This document shows, piece by piece, positions 17,306-26,808 of a stretch of 64,000 bases of DNA. The notes beneath the pieces were generated by a model. That model saw only the letters and a list, made by a program, of their open reading frames with translations. It searched no databases and had not been told where the DNA came from. Where the stretch lies: NCBI GenBank assembly GCA_963770275.1, contig CAVYPD010000035.1, forward strand, positions 1-64,000. Direction: 5' to 3'. The position numbers and the translations under genes are program-made. The DNA is from Roseiarcus sp963770275. Its GTDB lineage: Bacteria; Pseudomonadota; Alphaproteobacteria; Rhizobiales; Beijerinckiaceae. Position 1 is the stretch's first letter. The number at the start of each line of letters is the position of its first letter.

Positions 17306-19673
17306 ATGGGCGTGACCGCACTCGGCGCCTCCGTCAAACGCACGGAAGACATCCGCTTCATCACCGGCAAGGGCCATTATGTCGACGACGTCAATCGTCA
17401 CGGACAGGCTTTCGCTTATTTCCTGCGCTCGCCGCACGCCCACGCGACAATCGACAAGATTGACTTTTCGGCCGCCCTCAAGGCGCCGGGCGTGGTTGCG
17501 ATCTTCACCGGCGACGACATCGCGGCCGATAAGGTTGGCGGTCTCATCTGCGGCTGGATGATCCATTCGAAGGACGGCTCGCCGATGAAGGCGGGCGCCC
17601 ATCCAGCGCTGGCCCAGGGCAAGGTGCGCTACGTCGGCGATCACGTCGCCGTCGTCATTGCCGACACTTATGCGCAAGCGCGAGAGGCCGGGGAAAAGAT
17701 CGAGGTCCAGTATACGGTGCTACCGGCGGTCGCCGACACGGCGAGCGCGGCGAAGCTCGGGTCAGGCGCAAATCCATGACGCCGCGCCGGGCAACACCGT
17801 CTACAACTGGCATCTCGGCGATAAGGCCGCGACCGATGCGGCCTTTGCCGCCGCGAAGCACGTGACCAAGCTCGACCTCGTCAACAATCGCCTGGTGCCG
17901 AACCCGATGGAGCCGCGCGCCGCCGTCGGCGACTACGATTCAGGAACGGACACGATCACGCTTTATACGACGAGCCAGAACCCGCATGTCGCGCGGCTCG
18001 TGCTCTCGGCGTTCATCGGCCTTGCGCCGGAACATAAGCTCCGCGTCATCGCGCCCGACGTTGGCGGCGGCTTCGGCTCGAAGATCTTCATTTATGCCGA
18101 GGAGACGGTGTGCGCCTGGGCGGCGAAGAAGATCGACCGGCCTGTCAAATGGACTTCGGATCGGACGGAGGCGTTCCTCTCGGACGCGCACGGTCGCGAC
18201 CATGTCACCCACGCCGAACTTGCGCAGGACGCGGGCGGCAAGATCACCGGCTTGCGGGTGCACACGATCGCCAATCTCGGCGCTTATCTCTCGACCTTCG
18301 CGTCCTCCGTGCCGACCTATCTTTATGGGACGCTGCTCTCGGGCCAATACGCGATCCCAAGCATCTATTGCGAAGTCGACGCGGTCTACACCAACACCGC
18401 GCCGGTCGACGCCTATCGCGGCGCTGGGCGCCCGGAGGCGACGTTCGTCATCGAGCGCATTGTCGAAATCGCGGCGCGGGAAACCGGACAGGATCCGGCC
18501 GAGTTTCGGCGGAAGAACTTCATCAATGCGTTCCCGCATCAGACGCCGGTCATCATGGCTTATGACGCGGGCGATTACGCGGGCGCGCTCGATAAAGCGC
18601 TGGCGCTTGCCGACCAAAAGGGCCTGCCGGGGCGGAAAGCGGCGTCCGCGGCCAAAGGCAAATTACGCGGCTTCGGCATCTCTGCCTATATCGAGGCTTG
18701 CGGCATTGCGCCATCTGCGGCGGTCGGTTCGCTCGGCGCCGGCGTCGGCCTGTGGGAATCGGCGGAAGTGCGGGTCAATCCGATCGGCACGGTCGAGGTT
18801 CTGACGGGCTCGCACAGCCATGGTCAGGGCCACGAGACGACCTTCGCTCAACTCGTCTCTAGTCGTCTCGGCATCCCGATGGAAAATGTGTCGATCGTCC
18901 ACGGAGACACCGACAAGGTGCAGATGGGCATGGGCACCTATGGCTCCCGGTCCGGCGCCGTCGGCATGTCAGCGATTTTCAAGGCGCTCGACAAGATCGA
19001 AGCCAAGGCAAAGAAGGTTGCGGGCCACTGTCTCGAGGCCTCGGAAGGGGACATCGAATTCAAGGACGGCAAGTTCACGGTCAAGGGCACTGACAAGTCG
19101 ATCGACTTCGGCTCGGTGGCGCTCCAGGCCTATATCGCGCACAAGTTCAACGGCCAGGAGCTCGAGCCTGGCTTGAAAGAAAGCGCGTTCTGGGATCCGA
19201 CCAACTTCACCTTCCCGGCTGGCGTCCACATCTGCGAGCTCGAAATCGATCCGCAGACGGGTGGCGTCACGATCGACCGGTGGACGGCCGTCGACGACTT
19301 CGGCAAGCTCATCAATCCGATGATCGTCGAAGGCCAGGTGCACGGCGGCATCGCTCAGGGCGTCGGCCAAGCGCTTCTCGAAGGCGCCTATTACGACAAG
19401 GAGGGCCAGCTCCTAACGGCGAGCTTCATGGACTATTGCATGCCGCGCGCCGACAACCTGCCCTCGTTCAAAATCGAGACGATCGAGACTGTCTGTCCGT
19501 CCAATCCGCTCGGCATCAAGGGCTGTGGCGAAGCGGGCGCGATCGCTTCGCCCCCCGCCGTCATCAACGCGATTACCGATGCGCTTGGCCATGAAGAGGT
19601 GGCGATGCCGGCGACTCCGCAGGTCGTCTGGCGCGCCGCGCAAAAGACCATGATGAAGCGCGCCGCGGAATAA
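17306..19673 (+). CDS. coxL: Form II CO dehydrogenase-type large subunit, molybdopterin-binding (one frameshift)
   Basis: Xanthine-oxidase-family catalytic subunit of 788 residues after removal of one extra base near 17762. Before it the frame reads MGVTALGASVKRTEDIRF to ADTASAAKLG; after it, QAQIHDAAPGNTVYNWHLGD. The active-site loop is AYRGAGR (about residues 369-375), the form II signature, not the AYxCSFR of proven CO dehydrogenases. The cofactor-binding GGGFGSK and the catalytic-glutamate loop GCGEAGAIASPP (about residue 739) are intact. The true substrate may not be CO. Confidence 0.93.
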
Positions 19674-19715
19674 CGCCCGCCGCCCCCTTTTGTCCCTCGT
19701 TGGGAGAACTCGACA

Positions 19716-20510
19716 ATGTACGCCTTTGAATATCATCGCCCGGAGACGCTCTCCGCCGCCGTCGCCGATCTCGCAGACCCCGACGCCAAGGCGCTCGCCG
19801 GCGGCATGACCCTGCTCCCAACTATGAAGCAGCGTCTCGCGTCGCCAGCTGCGCTCATCGACCTCAAGAGCGTTCAAGAGCTCGCCGGCATCGCCCGCGA
19901 AGGGGACAATCTGGTGATCCGCGCCATGACCCGCCACGCAGACGTCGCTCGCAACGCTGTCGTGCAAGCGGCGATTCCAGCGCTCGCGTCACTCGCCGGA
20001 ATCATCGGCGATCCGCATGTTCGCAATATGGGGACTATCGGCGGTTCGCTCGCCAACAACGATCCAGCCGCCGACTATCCGGCGGCCGCGCTCGCGCTGG
20101 GAGCCACGATCGTCACCAACAAGCGCCGGATTCCCGCGCAAGATTTCTTCACCGGCCTTTTTGAGACGGCGCTCGAGACCGGCGAACTCATCACGCAGGT
20201 GAGCTTCCCGATCCCGCAGAAGGCCGCATACATGAAATTCCGGAACCCAGCCTCGCGTTACGCGCTGGTCGGCGTCTTCGTCGCGAAGACGGCGGGCGGC
20301 GTTCGCGTCGCCGTTACCGGCGCCGGCTCGAGCGGCGTCTTCCGCGCCGAGGCGTTCGAAGCGGCGCTGGACAGGAATTTCTCCGCCTCCGCGCTTGAAG
20401 GCGTCTCCGTGCCCGCGAGCGGCCTCAACTCGGATATTCACGCCGACGCAGACTATCGTGCGCATCTCATCGGCGTGATGGCGAGACGCGCGGTGGAAGC
20501 GGCGGCCTGA
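19716..20510 (+). CDS. coxM: Aerobic CO dehydrogenase-type medium subunit, FAD-binding
   Basis: A 264-residue flavoprotein subunit, slightly shorter than form I CoxM (about 288). FAD-binding motifs are AGGMTLLPTMKQR (residues 28-40) and the TIGG turn GTIGGSLANNDPAADYP starting at 106. The C-terminal CO_deh_flav_C domain is recognisable (FRNPASRYALVGVF). It hands electrons to the external acceptor. The gene order S-L-M here is that of form II clusters. Confidence 0.94.
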   Translation: MYAFEYHRPETLSAAVADLADPDAKALAGGMTLLPTMKQRLASPAALIDLKSVQELAGIAREGDNLVIRAMTRHADVARNAVVQAAIPALASLAGIIGDPHVRNMGTIGGSLANNDPAADYPAAALALGATIVTNKRRIPAQDFFTGLFETALETGELITQVSFPIPQKAAYMKFRNPASRYALVGVFVAKTAGGVRVAVTGAGSSGVFRAEAFEAALDRNFSASALEGVSVPASGLNSDIHADADYRAHLIGVMARRAVEAAA

Positions 20511-20612
20511 GCCGCTTAAAGAAGCCGCTGAAACCTTCCCTGAGGCGAGCTTGACGCCGCCGCGCCCTTCTCTGCAGGGTGTGGCGGCGATGTCTTGACG
20601 TGGAGTAGCGCC

Positions 20613-21551
20613 TTGTCCCGGCAATCGCCGGCCCTACCGGCCTCGATCGACGAAACCTTGACCCTGCTCAGCGGGGCTTCCTATGTCGGCGATCGCGCGC
20701 TCGCCACCGTCATTTTCTTGAGCCTTCGACTCGGACGACCGCTGTTCCTCGAAGGCGAGGCCGGCGTCGGCAAGACCGAGGTCGCCAAGGTTCTCGCGGC
20801 CTCGCTCAATCGAAAGCTGATCCGTCTTCAGTGCTACGAGGGCCTCGACGTCGCGAGCGCTGTCTATGAATGGAACTATCCCGCGCAAATGATGGCGATC
20901 AGGCTGGCCGAGGCGTCCGGCGAGCATGACAAGGATCGCATCGAGCACGACATCTTCTCGCAGCGCTATCTCATCAAGCGCCCGCTCCTGCAGGCGCTCG
21001 AGCCGGGCGTCAACGGGGCGCCGGTACTCCTGATCGACGAGATCGATCGCGCCGACGAGGCCTTCGAAGCCTATCTGCTCGAGATCCTGTCCGACTTCCA
21101 GGTGACGATTCCGGAGATCGGCGTCATGACGGCGCCCGAACCGCCGATCGTCGTCATCACCTCCAACCGCACGCGCGAAATTCACGACGCGCTCAAGCGC
21201 CGTTGTCTTTATCATTGGCTTGGCTATCCCGACTTGGCGCGGGAGATGGCGATCGTGCGCGCCAAGGCGCCGCGCGCGCCGGAGCGATTGACCGCGGAAC
21301 TTGTCGCCTTTGTTCAACGCCTGCGGAAACAGGACCTGTTCAAGTCGCCAGGCGTCGCCGAAACCCTGGATTGGGCCGCCGCGCTGACCGAACTCGATGC
21401 GGTCGCCCTCGATCCGGCGCAGGTCTCCGACACGCTCGGCGTCCTGCTGAAATATCAGGACGATATCGCCAAGATAGAGGGCGCAAAGGCGCAGGTGTTG
21501 GTCGAGGAGACGCGCGCCGAGCTTCGCCGGCTGGAGATCGGATCGGAGTGA
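20613..21551 (+). CDS. coxD: MoxR-type AAA+ ATPase CoxD
   Basis: A 312-residue AAA+ ATPase of the MoxR class. Walker A is GEAGVGKTEV (about residues 48-57) and Walker B is VLLIDEIDRAD (about 146). CoxD acts with the VWA protein CoxE to mature the copper-molybdenum site in form I enzymes; the role in form II clusters is less clear. The TTG at 20613 is preferred because GGAG lies seven bases upstream; an in-frame TTG at 20595 would add six residues. Confidence 0.9.
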   Translation: MSRQSPALPASIDETLTLLSGASYVGDRALATVIFLSLRLGRPLFLEGEAGVGKTEVAKVLAASLNRKLIRLQCYEGLDVASAVYEWNYPAQMMAIRLAEASGEHDKDRIEHDIFSQRYLIKRPLLQALEPGVNGAPVLLIDEIDRADEAFEAYLLEILSDFQVTIPEIGVMTAPEPPIVVITSNRTREIHDALKRRCLYHWLGYPDLAREMAIVRAKAPRAPERLTAELVAFVQRLRKQDLFKSPGVAETLDWAAALTELDAVALDPAQVSDTLGVLLKYQDDIAKIEGAKAQVLVEETRAELRRLEIGSE

Positions 21552-21567
21552 GATCAAGCCAAACGAA

Positions 21568-22789
21568 ATGAGCGCGATTTTGGAAGCCGAACCTGCAAGC
21601 GGCGGCGTGTTGGCGCAGAACATCATCCACTTCGCCCGCGCTCTGCGCGATGCGGGCATCCCGCTGGGTCCGGGCGCGGTTCTTGATGCGCTCGCGGCGC
21701 TCGAGGCGGCGGGCGTTGGGAATCGAGAGGACTTTTACACCACGCTGCACGCTGTCTTCGTCAAGAAGCATGAGCACAGTCTGCTGTTTGAGCAGGCGTT
21801 CCGTATCTTCTGGAAGCGAAAGGGTTTCATCGAAAAGCTGATCGCGATGCTGTCCCCGCGGGCGCCCAGCAAATCCGACCCGAAGCCGCCGGAAGCTGGG
21901 GCCAGTCGCGTCGCCGACGCCCTTTTCAAGTCGGCTCACGACCACGCCAAACCGGATCCCGCGATTGAACTTGACGCCCGGCTGACCATGTCGGCCGCGG
22001 AGATCTTGCGATCGAAGGATTTCGCCCAAATGAGCGCGGCGGAGATTGAGGAGGCTCGCAAGGCGATCAAGCGGCTCGCGATGCCCGAAGACAAGCGCAG
22101 AACGCGGCGCTTTGCGCCGGGCGGCCGGCCAGCTCGGATCGATGCGCGCCGCAGCTTCCGCCGTTCGCTAGCAGCCCGGCGGCGTGATCGACCTCGAGTT
22201 TCGCTCAGCCGTCGAGCGCGCCCCGCCGGTCGTCGCCTTGTGCGACATTTCCGGATCGATGAACGAGTACACCCGCCTCTTCCTGCATTTTCTGCACGCC
22301 TTGGGCGAAACGCGACGTGTTTCGACTTTCCTGTTCGGCACCCGTCTAACCAACGTGACCCGCGCGATGCGCGCCCGCGATCCGGACGACGCGCTGGCGC
22401 GGTGCTCGGCGATGGCGGTCGACTGGTCCGGCGGCACTCGAATCGCCGAGGCGCTGCACCGATTCAATCGGGATTGGTCGCGGCGCGTGCTGGGCCAAGG
22501 CGCGATCACGCTCCTCATCACTGACGGACTCGAGCGCGACGACCTGGACAAGCTTAAAGCCGAGATGGAGCGGCTCGCCAAATCAAGCCGGCGCGTGATC
22601 TGGGTCAACCCGCTACTGCGTTTTGACGACTTTGCCGCCAAGGCGGGGGGCATCCGAACCATGCTGCCTTACGTCGATTCCTTCCGCCCGATTCACAATC
22701 TCGCCAGCATGGCCGACCTTTGCCAGGCATTGTCCGGCGGTCGAGACTCGTCAGGTGATCCAAAGGCGCGGCTCCTGGTGACGGATTGA
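21568..22789 (+). CDS. coxE: VWA-domain protein CoxE (one frameshift)
   Basis: A 406-residue protein after dropping one base near 22169, where the frame changes from DARRSFRRSL to QPGGVIDLEFRSAVE. The C-terminal von Willebrand A domain has the MIDAS motif CDISGSMNEYTR (about residue 224) and the later DWSGGTRIAEAL and LITDGLER. The N-terminal half is helical and charged. It pairs with the MoxR ATPase encoded 16 bases upstream in metal insertion or enzyme activation. Confidence 0.88.
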
Positions 22790-22948
22790 TTTCCCGTTAT
22801 AGTCTTGCGGAGCGACCGGGGCGGGGCCATTCTTGAGAGACTTGGCGTTGCCGGCGCGACATTTCCCCCGGCAGGCCTCGATTGCGAGGACCCTTGCCGT
22901 GAAGTCGGGTTCGTCGCGCTCTACGGTATCGATGAGGGAGGTGTTTGA

Positions 22949-23272
22949 ATGCTGACCCGAGACGAAGACGTCCTCGCCGCCGCGGAATCCTGGCGGGAAG
23001 CCGGACGAGACGTGGCGATTGCGACCGTGGTCGAGACCTGGGGCTCGGCGCCCCGCCCGATCGGCTCGCATCTCGTCATCGACGGAGAGGGGAATTTTCT
23101 GGGCTCCGTATCCGGCGGATGCGTCGAGGGCGCAGTCGTGGAAGAGGCGGCGGACGTGATCGCCAACGGCGCCCCGCGGATGCTCGAGTTCGGCGTGGCG
23201 GACGAGACGGCTTGGCGTGTCGGGTTGTCCTGCGGCGGCCGCATCAAGGTCTATGTCGAGAAGCTCGCCTGA
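22949..23272 (+). CDS. XdhC/CoxI-family protein, short N-terminal-type (CoxF-like)
   Basis: A 107-residue protein corresponding to the XdhC/CoxI N-terminal domain. It contains WGSAPRPIGSHLVID and GSVSGGCVEGAVVEEA, ending in LSCGGRIKVYVEKL. The SGGC cysteine is the conserved site thought to hold the molybdenum cofactor during sulfuration and insertion. A GAGGGAGG ribosome site lies just upstream. The next gene supplies the Rossmann half, so the usual single XdhC protein is split in two here. Confidence 0.85.
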   Translation: MLTRDEDVLAAAESWREAGRDVAIATVVETWGSAPRPIGSHLVIDGEGNFLGSVSGGCVEGAVVEEAADVIANGAPRMLEFGVADETAWRVGLSCGGRIKVYVEKLA

Positions 23273-23977
23273 TGCGGCTCGATGTTCTCAAGGCGATGAA
23301 CCTGGCTCGCGGCGAAAGGCGCGCCGGCGCCATCGTGACGCGTCTTTCGGACGGGGACCAGCGATTCGTTCGCGCCGAAGCGGTCGACGCCGATCCCCTC
23401 GCTTCGGAATTGGAAGCGGCGCTGCGCATGGGCAAAAGCGCAACGATCGCGCATCAGGGCGAGGATTATTTTCTGACGGTTCAGGCGCCGGCGCCGCGCC
23501 TCACCCTCATTGGGGCGGTGCATATCTCGCAAGCGCTGGCGCCGATCGCGCGAATTGCTGGTCTTGACCCGTCGATTATTGATCCGCGCACCGCCTTTGC
23601 GACGCCGGACGCGCTTCCCCGACGTTCCCGTAATCGCCAAGTGGCCAGACGAAGCGCTGGCGGAAGCGCCCCTCGATCGCTACACCGCCATTTGCCTTCT
23701 GACCCATGATCCCAAGATCGACGACCCGGCGCTCATGGTCGCGCTCAAGGCCGATTGTTTCTACATCGGCGCGCTCGGATCGCGAAAGACGCACGCTAGG
23801 CGGATCGAACGCATGCGCGCGCAAGGCTTCGATGAAGCGGCGCTGTCGCGCATCCATGCGCCGATCGGGCTCGACATCGGCGCGGTCAGCCCGTCCGAAA
23901 TCGCGGTCTCGATCATCGGAGAGATTGTCGCTTCGCTGCGCAAGAAGCCGTTGCGCTCGGAGAGCGCGGCGGCATGA
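23272..23977 (+). CDS. XdhC/CoxI-family protein, Rossmann-domain part (one frameshift)
   Basis: About 234 residues after removing one base near 23615, where TAFATPD joins RFPDVPVIAKWPDEAL. The C-terminal XdhC Rossmann domain is clear: YTAICLLTHDPKIDDPAL, GALGSRKTHARRIERM, IGLDIGAVSPSEIAVSI. The N-terminal part (MNLARGERRAGAIVTRL, DYFLTVQAPAPRLTLIGAVHIS) matches the same family. The ATG overlaps the upstream TGA by one base. It probably works with the preceding protein as a cofactor-maturation factor for the cox enzyme. Confidence 0.85.
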
Positions 23978-24975
23978 AATTCGGCCCAACGCCAATCGAG
24001 GAGGCCGAGGGCGCTGTGCTTGCGCATGGCGTGCGGATCGACGGGGCTGCCTTCAAGAAGGGCGACATTCTCACGCGCGAACGGCGGTTGGCTCTCGGCT
24101 CGGCCGGCGTGAAGTGTGTCGTCGCGGCCCGCCTCGAATCGGGCGACATCGGTGAAAATGAAGCCGCGCTCAAGCTGGCGAACCGTCTCGCAGGCGCGCA
24201 TCTGCGGCGCTCGCCGCCGTTTACGGGGCGGGTCAATCTGTTCGCCGAGATTGCAGGGCTTGCGATCGTTGAGGCTGGAGCGATTGACCAGGTCAATGCG
24301 GTCGATGAGGCGATCACCGTCGCGACGCTGCCCCGCTATCGAGCCGTCGCCGATGGCGACATGGTCGCGACGATCAAGATCATTCCATTCGCCACTCAAG
24401 CTTCGACGCTCGAGGCCGCGCTCGCGGCGGCGCCGATGGGCGCCATATCCATTTCACCATTCAAGCCGATGCGGATCGGAGTGGTCTCAACGACGCTCCC
24501 CGGCTTGAAGCCCTCGATTGTGGCGAAGACTTTGCGTGTGCTCGAGGCGCGCCTCAAGCCGACGGGAGCGCGCATCGTCGCTGAAGAGATCGTGCCGCAC
24601 GAGGTTGGGCCGCTCGCAAAGGCGCTGGCGCGGCTGATCGACGGCAGCGACGCGCTGATTGCGTTCGGGGCTTCGGCGATCACCGATCGCCGCGACGTCA
24701 TTCCTGCCGCCATCGAAGCGATCGGGGGACGCATCGAACGGTTCGGCATGCCGGTCGATCCCGGCAATCTGCTGCTGCTTGCCGAACGCCTCGGGATCCC
24801 GATCATCGGGGCGCCGGGCTGCGCGCGGTCGCCGAAAGAGAATGGCTTCGACTGGGTGTTGCAACGCGTGCTGGCCGGCATTCCCATCCGCGACGCCGAC
24901 GTCCGCGCTATGGGCGTCGGCGGCCTGCTTATGGAAATCGGTTCGCGCCCCCAGCCGCGCGCGCCTGGTGACTAG
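23974..24975 (+). CDS. MoeA/MogA-like molybdopterin-binding protein
   Basis: A 333-residue protein with a molybdopterin-binding fold: MRIGVVSTTLPGLKPSIVAKTLRVLEARL, ALIAFGASAITDRRDVIPAAIE and a final PIIGAPGCARSPKENGFDWVLQRVLAG. The N-terminal region (EAEGAVLAHGVRIDGAAFKKGDIL) is MoeA-like. Related proteins are often fused to the cytidylyltransferase MocA; here the two are separate but overlap by eight bases. It probably presents molybdopterin to MocA for formation of the cytosine dinucleotide form. Confidence 0.85.
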   Translation: MKFGPTPIEEAEGAVLAHGVRIDGAAFKKGDILTRERRLALGSAGVKCVVAARLESGDIGENEAALKLANRLAGAHLRRSPPFTGRVNLFAEIAGLAIVEAGAIDQVNAVDEAITVATLPRYRAVADGDMVATIKIIPFATQASTLEAALAAAPMGAISISPFKPMRIGVVSTTLPGLKPSIVAKTLRVLEARLKPTGARIVAEEIVPHEVGPLAKALARLIDGSDALIAFGASAITDRRDVIPAAIEAIGGRIERFGMPVDPGNLLLLAERLGIPIIGAPGCARSPKENGFDWVLQRVLAGIPIRDADVRAMGVGGLLMEIGSRPQPRAPGD

Positions 24976-25603
24976 GGTCAGCGCGATCGTGCTCGCCGCT
25001 GGCCAGTCGTCGCGCTTTCGCGCCGGCGGCGGCCCAGACCTCACGAAGCTGGTGGCGAAACTCGACGGCAAGCCGATCGTGCGACGGGTGGTGGAAGCGG
25101 CGCTGGCGACCAAGGCGCGACCGGTTGCCGTGGTCACTGGCTATGCGCGGGACGTCGTGGAGAGCGCGGTTGCAGACCTCGAGGTCAGCTTCGCCTTCAA
25201 TCCTAACTTCGCGAGCGGGCTCGCCTCCTCGCTGAGCGTGGGTCTTTTGGCCACGCCGCGAGACGTTGCCGGCGTGCTCGTGCTCCTGGGCGACATGCCG
25301 CTGATTGAGCCCCGACTGGTCGACGCCTTGATCGAGGCGTTTCTCGCTCGCGAGGGCGCGCTCGCAGCCATCCCTTTAACCGAAGGCCGGCGCGGCAACC
25401 CCGTTCTTCTCGGCCGGGGCCTTTTCGAGGCGGCGATGCGCCTCAAGGGCGACGAGGGCGCGCGCAAGCTGATCGGCGCGCTCAACGAACGGGAACTGGT
25501 TGAAGTCGACGCTTCCGACATGGGCGTGACGTTCGATGTCGACACGCCCGAGGATCTGGCGGCCGCACAGCGTCTCGCGGGCGGCGATAATTTTTCGCAC
25601 TAA
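24968..25603 (+). CDS. mocA: Molybdenum cofactor cytidylyltransferase
   Basis: A 211-residue nucleotidyltransferase starting at GTG 24968, overlapping the upstream stop. The Rossmann-like NTP-binding start IVLAAGQSSRFRAGGG, then TKLVAKLDGKPIVRRV and VLVLLGDMPLI, are the MocA/MobA signatures. MocA joins CTP to molybdopterin, making the MCD cofactor used by xanthine-oxidase-family enzymes of the CoxL type. This links it functionally to the upstream cox genes, which it closes. Confidence 0.9.
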   Translation: MTRVSAIVLAAGQSSRFRAGGGPDLTKLVAKLDGKPIVRRVVEAALATKARPVAVVTGYARDVVESAVADLEVSFAFNPNFASGLASSLSVGLLATPRDVAGVLVLLGDMPLIEPRLVDALIEAFLAREGALAAIPLTEGRRGNPVLLGRGLFEAAMRLKGDEGARKLIGALNERELVEVDASDMGVTFDVDTPEDLAAAQRLAGGDNFSH

Positions 25604-25986
25604 GGTCTTTACGAAAAACAGAATTTTTGTTAGTGTTTCCGTTGGTCGCTTGAGGAAAATTGCAACGGCTCACACGGTGAGAACGAGGCGAGGTATGCAT
25701 TTAATGAATATCTCGCGAAAGCCAAAAGACGGCGCAAATTTTTTAGTCGAATCGGCCGTAACTCTTTGAAAAGTCCCGATTCGAAAAAATAAATGCTAGT
25801 AAACGCTAGCACTTTCACTAGCGTTTAGAGGCGTTTAAGCCCGTTTATTGCCTGTTACTGCAATCGAACTCATGCAAAATCTGCAGCCGCCGGAGGCCGT
25901 TAGGACCCAGCGTCGCCGCAATCACCTCCCGCTCTCTGCGGTTTGAGGCAAGGGTCCGATCGACCGAGTTGCCGTCTACTCCAATG
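25604..25986. other. Convergent intergenic region, locally AT-rich
   Basis: No credible gene is seen. The stretch is clearly richer in A and T than its neighbours around 25605-25850. A small 62-codon minus frame (25630-25818) lacks a ribosome site and familiar motifs. The region contains a weak A-run/T-run hairpin after mocA (about 25611-25629, possible terminator) and the palindrome with phased repeats listed separately. Confidence 0.4.
25801..25846. repeat. Nine-base palindrome followed by 10-bp phased CGTTTA repeats
   Basis: AAACGCTAG (25801-25809) and CTAGCGTTT (25818-25826) form a perfect inverted repeat with an eight-base spacer. The motif CGTTTA recurs at 25822, 25832 and 25842, exactly one helical turn apart. 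It lies between two convergent genes, where ordinary promoters are not expected. A protein-binding or recombination site is possible. Confidence 0.5.
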
Positions 25987-26808
25987 TCAGATCAGCCTCA
26001 TGCCTTTCAGCGAGGCATGCCCGTTGCGCCCGACGATGATGTGGTCATGCACGGCGACCCCCAATGACTTGGCGATCGCGATGATGTCCAAGGTCATCTT
26101 GATGTCCTGGGTCGACGGGGTCGGATCGCCGGACGGATGGTTGTGAACAAGAACGATCGCGGTCGCCGACAATTCCAGCGCGCGGCGCATGACCTCGCGG
26201 GGATAGACAGGGGTGTGGTCGACGGTGCCGGAGCCTTGGACCTCGTCAGCGATCAGGCCATTCTTCTTGTCGAGAAACAGGATCCGGAAGCTTTCCCGGC
26301 CTTCGAACGCCATCGACGTGCGGCAATAGTCGATCACCTCGCTCCACGAGCCAAGCGGCAACCGTTTCTTGACCGCGCCCTTGGCGAAGCGTTGCGCGGC
26401 CGCTTCGACGATCTTGAATTCCGAGATCGCGCCGGCGCTCATGCCCTCGATTTCGGCGAGCCTTCCGGAATCGGCCGCGATGACTTCGCCGAAAGAGCCG
26501 AAGCGGGCGATGAGGCTCTTGGCCAGTGGCTTCACATCGCGTCGTGGGATCGCGCGAAAAAGAATGAGTTCGAGGAGTTCATAATCGGCAAGGGCGCCCG
26601 GACCCGCTTCCCTGAGGCGGGAGCGCAGCCGCTCGCGATGCCCGTGATAATGGGGCGTTTCGCCGTCACCGCCTTCGGGGGCCGCCAGATCGGAGGCCGA
26701 CTGGGGTTGGACTTGCGCCAGCACCGACCCGCCAGCCTCGTGCAGGTGAGTGCGTCCCGCGCGGCGCGGATGATAAGCCTTGCCGTCGCTGTCGGCTCCG
26801 GAGGTCAT
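25987..26808 (-). CDS. radC: RadC-family JAB/MPN-domain protein
   Basis: A 273-residue protein. An N-terminal UPF0758 helix-hairpin region (LADYELLELILFRAIPRRDVKPLAK) precedes the MPN metallo-site, HNHPSGDPTPSTQD with preceding E residues, and ends with HDHIIVGRNGHASLKGM. The metal-binding HxH and D are intact. The role is poorly defined and the old DNA-repair link is not supported for most members. The start at 26808 overlaps the map stop (ATGA); a longer frame to 26931 runs inside map. Confidence 0.92.
   Translation of the reverse strand: MTSGADSDGKAYHPRRAGRTHLHEAGGSVLAQVQPQSASDLAAPEGGDGETPHYHGHRERLRSRLREAGPGALADYELLELILFRAIPRRDVKPLAKSLIARFGSFGEVIAADSGRLAEIEGMSAGAISEFKIVEAAAQRFAKGAVKKRLPLGSWSEVIDYCRTSMAFEGRESFRILFLDKKNGLIADEVQGSGTVDHTPVYPREVMRRALELSATAIVLVHNHPSGDPTPSTQDIKMTLDIIAIAKSLGVAVHDHIIVGRNGHASLKGMRLI

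Noticed and set aside
25630..25818. A 62-codon minus-strand frame in the mocA-radC gap
   Set aside because: It has no ribosome site and no recognisable motif, and the AT-rich stretch makes short open frames likely.
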